Positions 42,847-50,666 of a DNA stretch of 64,000 nucleotides are shown here, one piece after another (position 1 is the stretch's first letter; each line of letters opens with the position of its first letter). Under the pieces are notes generated by a model. That model was not told the DNA's origin. It worked only from the letters and a program-made list of their open reading frames with translations, and made no database searches. This DNA is from Actinomadura rudentiformis (GTDB lineage: Bacteria; Actinomycetota; Actinomycetes; Streptosporangiales; Streptosporangiaceae). Position numbers and translations under genes: made by a program. The stretch is from contig NZ_WBMT01000023.1 of NCBI RefSeq assembly GCF_008923185.1, forward strand, positions 145,819 through 209,818. Reading direction: 5' to 3'.

Positions 42847-42901
42847 GCGAGCCGAGGCTCGCAGCGGCACAAAGAAGGGCTGGCATATACGCCAGCCCTT
42901 C
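42847..42901 (+). terminator. Tandem hairpins after peptide 1
   Basis: A small hairpin (gcgagcc/ggctcgc, 42847-42862) is followed by a strong 11-bp hairpin (gaagggctggc/gccagcccttc, loop atatac, 42874-42901). They lie between the two peptide genes and could act as a partial terminator or RNA stabiliser, making peptide 1 the most abundant product. Confidence 0.7.
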
Positions 42902-42930
42902 GCCCCGTTTACATGAGCCGGAGGAACGAG

Positions 42931-43170
42931 ATGGCTTTTCGAGACCTGGACGACGAAACGCTGGAGGCGCTTTCGGGCGAGGTATTGCCCGCAAGGGTGC
43001 TGATGTCGGTCATCATCCCCTCGCCTGTGCGGGGTGAACGAGCCGAGGTGTTCTACGCCTGCCAGACGACGCACTACTACGGGACCCCAGGCCTGCTGGG
43101 CACCGGTCTGCTGGCCCAAGAGGCCAGAGACACCACGACATGCGTTCCGGCCGTGGTCCAGACGTTCTGA
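42931..43170 (+). CDS. Putative precursor peptide 2 with GEVLP leader motif
   Basis: A 79-residue peptide from ATG 42931, chosen because ggagg lies six bases upstream; the in-frame ATG 42913 overlaps that site. The leader-like segment is FRDLDDETLEALSGEVLPAR, then a hydrophobic step (VLMSVIIPSP) and a core with Cys in YACQTTHYY and TTTCVPAV. The M50-like gene starts 9 bp later, so co-expression is assured. The function is unknown. Confidence 0.72.
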   Translation: MAFRDLDDETLEALSGEVLPARVLMSVIIPSPVRGERAEVFYACQTTHYYGTPGLLGTGLLAQEARDTTTCVPAVVQTF

Positions 43171-43179
43171 GGGAGAGCT

Positions 43180-44472
43180 GTGAACGATCCCGAGCCGCTC
43201 ATCCTCCCCACCCTGACCGAAGGGGCCGAGCTGGTAGGCGAGTTCAAAGGCTCCGGATATCGCCAGCCGCCACAGCTCGTCCGCCTGCCCAATCGCCAGC
43301 TCGTACAGCTGCCGCCCCTGTTGTTCTCCGTCGCCAAGGCCCTGCACGACCACCGCCACCTGGCAGCAGATCCCCACGCCGCGCTGGCCGAGGTCGCCGA
43401 TGCCGTGACCGCAGAGGCGAACGCCCGGATCTCAACAGAGCAGGTGCTCTTCCTCATTGATCGCAAGCTTGCCCCGCTGGGCGTGACGACCTACAGCAAC
43501 GGCACCGCGCCATCCCTGGCCAAGGCCGATACGTTCCTCGCTCTGCGGTTCCGGACGGCCGTCTTTCCCGCGACCGCCACCTGGTTCCTGAGCGGCCTCT
43601 TCGCCTGGTTGTTCAAGCCCGCCGTCCTGCTCCCGTCAATCACCATGGTCGCGGCCGCCGAGGTCTGGCTCGTCGCCACCCAGCCGATGGGTGAGGCCCT
43701 GAACAATGCGATTCGGACGCCGACAAGCATTCTGTTCGTCCTGGCCCTCACCGTGCTCTCGTGCGTCTTCCACGAGATCGGCCACGCCAGCGCCTGCCGC
43801 TACAGCGGCGTTCGCCCGGGCGTGATGGGTTGCGGCATCTACGTCGTCTGGCCGGCCTTCTACACCGACATCACCGACTCCTACCGGCTAGGACGCGGCG
43901 GCCGCCTCCGTACCGACCTGGGCGGCGTCTACTTCAACGGCATCTTCCTCATAGCCCTGGCAGTCCTGTACGCACTGACCGGCTATGACCCCCTGCTGGT
44001 CGCCGTCGTGGCGGTCAACCTGGAAATCATCCAGCAACTACTGCCCACCCTGCGGTTCGACGGTTACTACATCATCTCTGACCTGGTCGGCATCCCCGAC
44101 CTTTTCAAGTACATGCGTCCAATCCTGCGCCGCACCCTCCTGCGCCGCCCCGCCGAAGAACGGCTGAACGCGCTGAAGCGCTGGCCGCAGATAGTGGTCA
44201 CAGTGTGGGTGCTGACCGTCATCCCAGCCCTGGCCTTCCAACTGGGCCTGATCGCGATCAAAGTCCCCGACCTGATCCTGGCCAACTGGCAACGCGCCCA
44301 AAACCTGGCCCTGTCCGCCCAAGCCGGCGCCGGCCCGCTGGAGCTGCTGGCAGGCACCCTCCAGCTGATCCTCCTGACCCTCCCTCTTCTGGGCCTGGCC
44401 CTGCTCACCTACTGGATGCTGCGCTGGCTGACCAGCAAAATCATCAAAATCCCAACCCCCCAACAAGCATGA
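43180..44472 (+). CDS. M50-like membrane protease with RRE/PqqD-like N-terminus
   Basis: A 430-residue protein starting at GTG. Residues 10-100 resemble a PqqD/RRE-type domain (RLPNRQLVQLPPLLFSVAKAL). A membrane domain with about six TM segments carries HEIGH at 198-202 and Asp294 in LRFDGYYIISDLVG, the M50 zinc ligands. It is related in plan to the 35577 protein (HEIWH/RTDLY). The two GEVLP peptides immediately upstream are its likely substrates (inference). There is no dedicated ABC exporter nearby. Confidence 0.85.
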   Translation: MNDPEPLILPTLTEGAELVGEFKGSGYRQPPQLVRLPNRQLVQLPPLLFSVAKALHDHRHLAADPHAALAEVADAVTAEANARISTEQVLFLIDRKLAPLGVTTYSNGTAPSLAKADTFLALRFRTAVFPATATWFLSGLFAWLFKPAVLLPSITMVAAAEVWLVATQPMGEALNNAIRTPTSILFVLALTVLSCVFHEIGHASACRYSGVRPGVMGCGIYVVWPAFYTDITDSYRLGRGGRLRTDLGGVYFNGIFLIALAVLYALTGYDPLLVAVVAVNLEIIQQLLPTLRFDGYYIISDLVGIPDLFKYMRPILRRTLLRRPAEERLNALKRWPQIVVTVWVLTVIPALAFQLGLIAIKVPDLILANWQRAQNLALSAQAGAGPLELLAGTLQLILLTLPLLGLALLTYWMLRWLTSKIIKIPTPQQA

Positions 44473-44500
44473 CCCAATCACGACGGCGGGAATGGCCCGG

Positions 44501-44617
44501 TCACCTACGCGGTGGCGCGAGGGCGGGCCGGAATCCGTCGGCGATCACGCCCCAGGCCAGTGATCCGGCGACGAACACTCCGCCGTAGGCGGCCAGGATG
44601 CGGCCGACGTCGGCGCC
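44501..44617 (-). pseudogene. Internal fragment of a YnfA-like membrane protein
   Basis: The minus strand encodes GADVGRILAAYGGVFVAGSLAWGVIADGFRP (landmarks GRILAAYGGVFVAGSLAWG), matching the middle of YnfA/UPF0060 small membrane proteins. Those are usually about 110 residues long with further TM segments on both sides. Here the N-terminal half is absent, no start codon fits, and the sequence diverges after DGFRP to an early stop. I call it a remnant. It lies in the 392-bp gap between the M50-like gene and the ArsR operon. Confidence 0.65.
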
Positions 44618-44809
44618 GGTTGCGGCACCTCCGCGCGAGCGGTGTGACTGCGGGCCGGGCCTCGCCCAGGGGCCGCTCCGGTGGGAAAACATCAAGGCGA
44701 TCACGCGGGCTGGAAGAGCGTGGCGAGGGGCCGGCGTGGTGTGCATGGCGACGACGGGTTGTCGTGGGGAGACGTCACATGCCCTGAGGGGACTTGCGGG
44801 AGGAGTATC

Positions 44810-44850
44810 GCAACCGTTAGGTTGCCATTAGATGGCAACTCAGAGGTTGC
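44810..44850. promoter_or_regulatory. Clustered GCAAC/GTTGC operator before the ArsR operon
   Basis: Four alternating half-sites, gcaacc (44810), gttgcca (44821), tggcaac (44833) and ggttgc (44845), form overlapping inverted repeats over 41 bp ending 15 bp upstream of the SRPBCC start. This is the layout expected for autoregulation by the ArsR-like protein encoded in the operon (inference). Confidence 0.7.
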
Positions 44851-44864
44851 AAAGGGGCGTGGGT

Positions 44865-45299
44865 GTGGTTGCGGACAGGATCGAACGTGAGAGGGTGCTG
44901 CGGCATCCCATCGAACGGGTGTGGACCGCGCTGACCACCGCCGAAGGACTCTCGCGATGGTTCGGCTCGGTGGCGGAGATAGATCTACGGCCTGGCGGGC
45001 GAGCGTACTTCCGCTGGGACGACCTCGACGATGACTCCGTAGGCACGATCACGGTCGTCGACCCGCCGCATCGTTTCGCGTTCAGGTGGGGGATCGAGGG
45101 ACTGCCGAAGGACGACGCACTCCAGACGCTGGTGGAGTTCACCCTTGAGCCCGTTCCGGAGGGGACCCGGCTGCGTCTGGTGGAGAGCGGGTTCGCCCAA
45201 GCCGCCGACGACGTTGCCCGGTCCGCCCACAAGGCCAACAGCCAGGGGTGGGACGCAGAACTCAGCGATCTGGCGGCGTATCTCGATGCCGTCGCCTGA
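44865..45299 (+). CDS. SRPBCC (AHSA1/START-like) protein
   Basis: A 144-residue helix-grip protein with the AHSA1 signature: RVLRHPIERVWTALTTAEGLSRWFGSVAEIDLRPGG at the start and FTLEPVPEGTRLRLVESGF...NSQGWDAELSDLAAYL at the end. It binds an unknown hydrophobic ligand. GTG 44865 has aaagggg eight bases upstream; an ATG at 44832 falls inside the operator and is less likely. It overlaps the ArsR gene by 14 bp. Confidence 0.9.
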   Translation: MVADRIERERVLRHPIERVWTALTTAEGLSRWFGSVAEIDLRPGGRAYFRWDDLDDDSVGTITVVDPPHRFAFRWGIEGLPKDDALQTLVEFTLEPVPEGTRLRLVESGFAQAADDVARSAHKANSQGWDAELSDLAAYLDAVA

Positions 45300-45627
45300 T
45301 TCAGAGCAGCAGGCCATCGCGGTGTTCGCGGCCCTCACCGATCCGACGCGGCGGGCGCTGCTGGACGAGCTGGCCCGCGCCGGACCCGCGACCGTCACCG
45401 AGCTGGCACGGCGGTTGCCGATCAGCCGCCAGGCGGTGGCCAAGCACCTCGGCCAGCTCGCCGAGGCGGGCCTGGTCAGCACGGACGAACCGGAGGGTCG
45501 CCGCCTTCCCTACCGGTTGGAGCCGGCTCCGATACGGGCGGCGCAGGTGTGGCTGGCCGCCCTCGCGAACAGGTGGGACACCCGGCTGACCGCCCTGGAA
45601 CGTGCACTGGACGCCGACACGGAATGA
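45286..45627 (+). CDS. ArsR-family winged-helix repressor
   Basis: A 113-residue ArsR-type regulator (ALTDPTRRALLDELARAGPATVTELARRLPISRQAVAKHLGQLAEAGLV; landmarks DPTRRALLDEL and SRQAVAKHL). No cysteine metal motif is present, so it belongs to the non-metal group commonly paired with SRPBCC proteins. It is likely to autoregulate through the GCAAC/GTTGC cluster at 44810-44850. Confidence 0.93.
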   Translation: MPSPDSEQQAIAVFAALTDPTRRALLDELARAGPATVTELARRLPISRQAVAKHLGQLAEAGLVSTDEPEGRRLPYRLEPAPIRAAQVWLAALANRWDTRLTALERALDADTE

Positions 45628-45633
45628 GAAGAC

Positions 45634-46017
45634 ATGAGCAAGCCAGAGTTCACCGCAGGCCTGAACATCGCCATGAAGATCCCCAAGGCGCAGTACGAGG
45701 CCACCGTGGCCTTCTACCGCGACACCCTGGGCTTCGACGTCAAGGAAGAGGAGGTCTCCTACGCCCCGACCGTCTCAAGGGCTCACACCGTGCGGTTCGG
45801 CCCCAACACGCTGTGGCTCGACTGCGTCGACACCTACAGCCAGCCGGACGTGTGGCTGCAGCTCCACACCGATGATCTGGACGCGGCGGCGGCCACACTC
45901 GCCGGCACCGGTATCCGCCCTTGCGACGAGGTCGAGCCGCTGAAGGACCTCGAATTCAGAACGCACTGGATCAAGAACCCGGCAGGTGTCGTCCACCTGC
46001 TCGCAGAGACCGGCTGA
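45634..46017 (+). CDS. VOC-superfamily (glyoxalase/bleomycin-resistance-like) protein
   Basis: A 127-residue single-module VOC protein: MKIPKAQYEATVAFYRDTLGFDVKEEEVSY in the first half and LWLDCVDTYSQPDVWLQLHTDDLDAAAATLAGTGI...WIKNPAGVVHLLAE in the second. Metal-ligand positions are partly conserved (His, Glu), so it may be an enzyme or a binding protein. It is third in the SRPBCC-ArsR-VOC operon, 6 bp after ArsR. Confidence 0.9.
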   Translation: MSKPEFTAGLNIAMKIPKAQYEATVAFYRDTLGFDVKEEEVSYAPTVSRAHTVRFGPNTLWLDCVDTYSQPDVWLQLHTDDLDAAAATLAGTGIRPCDEVEPLKDLEFRTHWIKNPAGVVHLLAETG

Positions 46018-46101
46018 CCTGTCCACAGGAGTTTGTTGTCAGCAAGTAGCTGTCTGTCGCCACCTGCTGCAGGGTGGGGAATGGCCGCCTACCTTCAGAA
46101 A

Positions 46102-46138
46102 GCCCCTGACCGGCATTTGTGCTGGTCAGGGGCCTTTT
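46102..46138. terminator. Intrinsic terminator with T-run
   Basis: A 10-bp perfect stem gcccctgacc/ggtcaggggc with a 12-nt loop followed by ctttt, and aaag on the other side. It lies 85 bp after the VOC stop. It is a textbook terminator and probably bidirectional. Confidence 0.9.
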
Positions 46139-46220
46139 AGCGTGGGCCTTGGAGAGTGCCTCCCACCTGACGACGCAGGCCGACCCCGTGCCGGTATTCC
46201 GGCTGTTTGCCCGGTCTCCA

Positions 46221-46514
46221 CTAAATAAGGAAACGGGAAACCCCCTTTAGTGGGTCGCCCTCGGACGGGTTTTCGCCATGATTGAGCGAGGCGTTGCTAT
46301 TGTCGGACATGCGGGGAGTGGCGCGGAACTCACGCCACGCGTCCAGGAGCGCAATGATCACTACCGGCAGCGTGAGTGCCAACCGATGGATTCCCTCTGC
46401 GTACAGCTCGATCACACAGGTCAAGGCCACCCAGGAGTGGATCGTCGCGCGCATCCCGGTCGGTGTGAGAAGGCCGCGTTGATCGAGTTTGGAGTGTGCT
46501 GTTCGGCGGGTCAT
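46221..46514 (-). CDS. Small membrane protein, unknown function
   Basis: A 97-residue protein with aggagg six bases upstream of ATG 46514. Two hydrophobic segments, HSWVALTCVIELYAEGIHRL and LALTLPVVIIALLDAW, are followed by a polar tail (MSDNSNASLNHGENPSEGDPLKG). It matches no family I recognise. It is divergent from the HTH-TPR regulator (46666). Confidence 0.65.
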   Translation of the reverse strand: MTRRTAHSKLDQRGLLTPTGMRATIHSWVALTCVIELYAEGIHRLALTLPVVIIALLDAWREFRATPRMSDNSNASLNHGENPSEGDPLKGVSRFLI

Positions 46515-46665
46515 TGCTGCCCTCCTGTCAACCCGAACGCCTTTCGGGATTTCCGTGGCGCGGGCGATCCGTCCGGTCGATACCCAGCGTGCGCCGTCCC
46601 GCTTATTCGCAGGTAGGTGTTGTGTCCAGGCCTCTGGCAGTGGCAACGGGAAACCGGGGTTAGGG

Positions 46666-47988
46666 GTGACCGAGCGGGTGACATCATTCGGTGCGGAGCT
46701 TCGGCGAATGCGCATGGAGGCCGGGCTGTCATTGGCGCAGCTAGGTGAACTGTTGCACTACAGCAAAGGGCACCTCAGCAAGATCGAGAATGGGAGCAAG
46801 TCCCCATCTCCCGAACTGGCGCGGATGAGCGCGGATGAGCGATGCGGCACTCAGTTGAGCGATGCGGCACTCAGTGCCAAGGGATCGCTCCTCTCGCTGG
46901 CGCCCGTGCAGTCTTCCGAAACGCAATTGCCCGAAGCGCATTCGGACGACGATGAGGTGTGGCTGATGAATCTCTCGGACAGCGGAACAAGCTGGTTCCA
47001 CCCCGTTGACCGGCGCGAGGCGCTGGCGATGACCACCTCCTCCCTGCTGGGTTTCGGGCTGAGCGCTCAGGGCCTTTCGGCGACCGCGAGGGAGCCGACC
47101 GCGCTGGAGGTGTTCCGTGGGCTGTTCGACCAGTTCCGCAGCCTCGGCCAGACCGCCAGCCCGGGCGCGGTGCTGCCCCCGGTGATCGCGCAGATCCACG
47201 TCCTGCGCGGGCTGTCCTCGCGGGCGCCCGCAGGCCTGAGGGACGAGTTCTTGGTGCTGGGCGCGCGGTTCGCCGAGTACGCCGGATGGATGGCGCAGGA
47301 GTCGGGCAACGACCAGGCCGCCCTGTGGTGGACGGAGAAGGCCGTGCAGATGGCCGCCGCAGGCAACGACCGTGACCTGGCCGCGTACGCCTTGGTGCGG
47401 CGCGCGTTGGTCACTCTCTACCGAGAGGACGCCACGCAGACCGTCCGGCTGGCACGGCAGGCGCAGGTCTCCCCGGAGACGCCGAGACGGATCCTGGGCC
47501 TGGCCGCCCAGCGCGAGGCGCAGGGCCACGCGCTTGCCGGCGATCACAAGGCCTGCATGGAAAGCCTGGAGCGAGCCCGTGATCTGCTCGACGACGCGTC
47601 CGAGGCCGGCCATGGCCCGGCGCTCGGTTCGGTGAACCTGCCCGACCCCGTCGCCACGGTCACCGGCTGGTGCCTCTACGAGTTGGGACGGCCCAAGGAC
47701 GCGAGCGAGATCCTTGACGCCGAGGTGGCCCGGATCAGCCCGCGCGCCCTCCGTTCCCGAGCCCGGTTCGGAACCCGCCGGGCACTCGCCCATGCGGCGG
47801 CGGGCCAGATCGAGCATGCCTGCGCGCTGACCGGCGAGCTACTGCCCATCACCGAGGTCGTCAGCTCGGCGACGATCGCCACCGACCTGCGCCGTCTCGC
47901 CCGCATGCTGGCGCGCTGGCACACCAACCCGGCGGTGCGCGAGCTGTATCCCGCGCTCACCGCGTCCCTGAGCACGCCGGAAGTCTGA
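46666..47988 (+). CDS. HTH-TPR transcriptional regulator (XRE type)
   Basis: A 440-residue regulator. The XRE HTH is near residues 5-50 (FGAELRRMRMEAGLSLAQLGELLHYSKGHLSKIENGSKSPSPELAR; landmarks SLAQLGELLHYSKGHLSKIENG). A TPR-like all-helical region occupies residues 130-430. Just after the HTH, 10-bp and 20-bp tandem duplications (46821-46876) insert MSADERCGTQLSDAALS-like residues where relatives usually continue straight on; this may affect folding. GTG 46666 is the likeliest start. The TIR gene begins 21 bp after its stop, suggesting it belongs to that operon. Confidence 0.88.
   Translation: MTERVTSFGAELRRMRMEAGLSLAQLGELLHYSKGHLSKIENGSKSPSPELARMSADERCGTQLSDAALSAKGSLLSLAPVQSSETQLPEAHSDDDEVWLMNLSDSGTSWFHPVDRREALAMTTSSLLGFGLSAQGLSATAREPTALEVFRGLFDQFRSLGQTASPGAVLPPVIAQIHVLRGLSSRAPAGLRDEFLVLGARFAEYAGWMAQESGNDQAALWWTEKAVQMAAAGNDRDLAAYALVRRALVTLYREDATQTVRLARQAQVSPETPRRILGLAAQREAQGHALAGDHKACMESLERARDLLDDASEAGHGPALGSVNLPDPVATVTGWCLYELGRPKDASEILDAEVARISPRALRSRARFGTRRALAHAAAGQIEHACALTGELLPITEVVSSATIATDLRRLARMLARWHTNPAVRELYPALTASLSTPEV
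46821..46876 (+). repeat. Nested tandem duplications inside the HTH-TPR gene
   Basis: gcggatgagc occurs twice (46821-46840), and gagcgatgcggcactcagt(t/g) occurs twice (46837-46876). All copies are in frame, lengthening the protein by about ten residues right after the DNA-binding domain. Confidence 0.85.
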
Positions 47989-48009
47989 ACCGAAAGCCGA
48001 GAGGCGGCC

Positions 48010-48594
48010 ATGACCAAAGTCTTCGTCAATTACTCGACGGGCGATGAGGAGAACGTCGCCGCGATGCTGGAGAAGCACCTGTCGGATCGTTTCGACTCGG
48101 AGGTGTTCTTCCGCGCGAGCAAGTCGATTCCCTATGGGGACGATTTCCGGCAGGCGCTGCTGGAGGCCGTCCGTACCAGCGACGCCCTGCTCGCCGTCAT
48201 CGGCGCCCGCTGGCTGACGATCAGTGAGAACGGGCAGCGGAAGATCGACCGGGAGGACTACTGGACACGGCGCGAGATCGTGGAGGCCTTCGCGCACCGC
48301 GTCCGCGTGATCCCCGTACTGGTCGGGTCGGCCGACCGCCTGACCGAGAAGGACCTCCCGCCCGCGCTGGCGGAGCTGGCCAACTGCCAGTACGCGCGAC
48401 TGAGCTCCCGCAACCTGGAAGGAGATCTCGACCTTCTCGCGGAGAAGCTGATGGGACTCGTCCCTGGGCTCACAGAAAAAGGGCAGCCCGGCGGAGGGCC
48501 TCAGGTCGTGAACAATGCCACCGGCAACGCGCAGGTCGGTATCCAGGGCATTGTCCACGGCAATCCCAGATTCGACTTCGGCGGGAAGCAGTGA
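48010..48594 (+). CDS. TIR-domain protein with C-terminal amyloid-like motif
   Basis: A 194-residue protein. The TIR domain covers residues 1-150: KVFVNYSTGDEENVAAMLEKHL (box 1), FRASKSIPYGDDFRQALLEAVRTSDALLAVIGARWL (BB-loop and core), and YWTRREIVEAF with Glu89 in the position of the catalytic Glu of NAD-hydrolysing TIRs (W-x3-E). Residues 166-188 (VVNNATGNAQVGIQGIVHG...) closely resemble the N-terminus of the next protein. Pairing of such motifs between an effector C-terminus and an adjacent receptor N-terminus is known for bacterial amyloid-signalling systems. The stop overlaps the partner start (GTGA). Confidence 0.88.
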   Translation: MTKVFVNYSTGDEENVAAMLEKHLSDRFDSEVFFRASKSIPYGDDFRQALLEAVRTSDALLAVIGARWLTISENGQRKIDREDYWTRREIVEAFAHRVRVIPVLVGSADRLTEKDLPPALAELANCQYARLSSRNLEGDLDLLAEKLMGLVPGLTEKGQPGGGPQVVNNATGNAQVGIQGIVHGNPRFDFGGKQ

Positions 48595-50666
48595 GCCAAG
48601 CAGAACGGCGTGAGCGTTCTTTCGATGTCCACAATGAGGCCGGCGACCACGCGACCATCGGTGTGCAGGGCATCGTCTACGGGGACGTGCGGTACGAGGT
48701 CCAGAGCGAGGACCCGCCGGAGAAGAAGTTCTGGGTCGCCAAGAACTGCCTCGCCGGGGGCATGCCGAGGCGTGCGGAAGAGCTGATCAGGGAGGTTTTC
48801 CAGATCGGCTTCCCGAACCCTCCGTCCACGCTCGCGAATGAGATCGCCTACCACTGGGTCATCGCCGTGCTGGGCGACCGGTCCTTCGAGCTCCTCGGCA
48901 ACGACGAGTTCGGCGACATCGAGCGCGCCCGGACGCTCGCCGCGAATGGCCCCGCCGACGACTGGCACCAGGCGTTCGACGTCCTCCTCGAACTCGTCGA
49001 CTGTCTGCGACTCCAGGAACGGACGGGCCGGGACGACCCGGAAAGGCTCGACGCCTTCTTCGCCGAGTTCGACCGCCTTCCCCAGGAACGTCGCGAGGAG
49101 ATCCGGCGTCACCTGGACCTGATCCTGACCGGCGCGATCCAGGACCACCTGGATTCGAGGTTCGCCGAGGTCGTCCGGCAGACCCGCACGGGCGACGGGC
49201 GGGTGGACCGGGTGTGGAAGTTCTTCGAGCCCGACCCGGCGGAGCCCCGGCCGATACCGGTGCGGGAGCCCGGCTTGGAGCTGTTCGAGGAGACGGCCGC
49301 GATGGGCGGCGCCCTGCTGGGCGCCGCGGCGATCATCCTGTCCCACGCCCTGCTCGCCCTGCTGAGCGTCAAGGCGGCGGCGATTGCGGGCACCCTGTTC
49401 ATCGTGGGCGGCGGGTTGCTCGCCTTTTCCGTCCCGTCGTACTTCCCCAAGCGCTATTCGGCCTTCTCGCCGCAGAATACGGGCCCCAAGGACCCGGATT
49501 TCGAATCGCAGATCCGCGCCTCCGTCCGGCGCCTGTTCAGCCGGCGCGCACCCGAGGCCGCCCTGCAGCGGTCCGGATGGAACGTCGCGACGGGACGGTT
49601 CCAGTCCAGACTCGCCGACGAGTTCATCGATCTCTACAGCAAACCGGAGATCGAGCCCGGCGCGATCGACTGGCTGATCGACTGGCACGCCAAGGAGAGC
49701 ACGCGCCGTTGGAAAGCCGGCGAATTCAAGGACAGCCGGCGCATCGCGAAGTGGCTGGGCCTCGTCCCCGGCGCGGCCATCGTGGTGCTCACCTGGCTCT
49801 ACATGTTCTCCGCGATACTCGAGCTGGAGTCGAAGATCACGATGGTGGTGATCTTCTGGTTCCTGGGCGGGGTGCTGCTGCTCGCCCTCGGCCAGGCCGA
49901 CGTCTTCCTGTGGAGCCGGATCACCTACCGCAGGAACAAGGCCGAAGCCGAGACCCGTACCCGAAAGGAGAGGGAGGCCTACGAACGGCGGCGCGCGCTG
50001 CTCGCAGACCGGCCCGGCGACGCCGACATGGCACGCTGGCTCGACTACGACAAGATCTATCTCAAGCGGCTGGCCATGAACCAGCACGGCCTCGGCAACC
50101 GGGACATCATTGCGCACGCGATCCTGACCGAGGCCGCACCGAACGCCCGGCGGGCCCGATTCAGCAACGGCCCGCCGCGGTTCTCCGCCTACCAGGTGTG
50201 GATCTTCTTGCTGACCTCGGACGGTGTGCGTCAGATCACTGTGCGCCTGGACTTCCCGACGGGGATCGCGCGGGACCAGCAACGCACCGAGTTTCGTTAC
50301 GACGTGATCGCCGCGGCACGCGTCACCGAGATCGGCCTGCGGTTCGACGACGGCCACCGTGAGATCATCCTGCCCCGTGCGGACCGCGACGAGAACCGGC
50401 GCGACGCCCCGTCCACGTTCATCCTCTTCCAGGAGTTCCGCCTCTCCCTCGTCAGCGGGAACGAGATCTCCATCACGGTGGAGAACCTGGACGAGTGGAT
50501 TCTGCAAGATGACCAGAACCACGTTCCCGACAACTCCGAGTTCACCGGCGCACTCCGAATCCTGGAGGCGGTCGCCGCCGATGGCCGGGACTGGATCGAA
50601 CGTGCACGGAAACGGCGCGACCACCGCTCCTACTCCCACACATCGCCGAACGGTGACCGGCCATGA
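48591..50666 (+). CDS. Four-TM membrane partner of the TIR protein
   Basis: A 691-residue protein of unknown family. N-terminal motif residues 13-35 (VHNEAGDHATIGVQGIVYGD) match the TIR C-terminus. An acidic helical region covers about 40-220. TM pairs lie near 235-285 (LLGAAAIILSHALLALLSV, IAGTLFIVGGGLLAF) and 388-445 (IVVLTWLYMFSAIL, MVVIFWFLGGVLLLAL), followed by a coiled segment (RRNKAEAETRTRKEREAYERRRALL). A soluble C-terminal domain of about 200 residues has a beta-rich look (YQVWIFLLTSDGVRQITVRLDF). It is a plausible sensor or scaffold for the TIR. GTG 48591 overlaps the TIR stop. Confidence 0.8.
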   Translation: MSQAERRERSFDVHNEAGDHATIGVQGIVYGDVRYEVQSEDPPEKKFWVAKNCLAGGMPRRAEELIREVFQIGFPNPPSTLANEIAYHWVIAVLGDRSFELLGNDEFGDIERARTLAANGPADDWHQAFDVLLELVDCLRLQERTGRDDPERLDAFFAEFDRLPQERREEIRRHLDLILTGAIQDHLDSRFAEVVRQTRTGDGRVDRVWKFFEPDPAEPRPIPVREPGLELFEETAAMGGALLGAAAIILSHALLALLSVKAAAIAGTLFIVGGGLLAFSVPSYFPKRYSAFSPQNTGPKDPDFESQIRASVRRLFSRRAPEAALQRSGWNVATGRFQSRLADEFIDLYSKPEIEPGAIDWLIDWHAKESTRRWKAGEFKDSRRIAKWLGLVPGAAIVVLTWLYMFSAILELESKITMVVIFWFLGGVLLLALGQADVFLWSRITYRRNKAEAETRTRKEREAYERRRALLADRPGDADMARWLDYDKIYLKRLAMNQHGLGNRDIIAHAILTEAAPNARRARFSNGPPRFSAYQVWIFLLTSDGVRQITVRLDFPTGIARDQQRTEFRYDVIAAARVTEIGLRFDDGHREIILPRADRDENRRDAPSTFILFQEFRLSLVSGNEISITVENLDEWILQDDQNHVPDNSEFTGALRILEAVAADGRDWIERARKRRDHRSYSHTSPNGDRP

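Noticed and set aside
42549..44472. Assignment of the GEVLP locus to a lanthipeptide, thiopeptide or daptide class
   Set aside because: None of the class-defining enzymes (dehydratase, cyclodehydratase, aminotransferase/decarboxylase set) is present in the locus.
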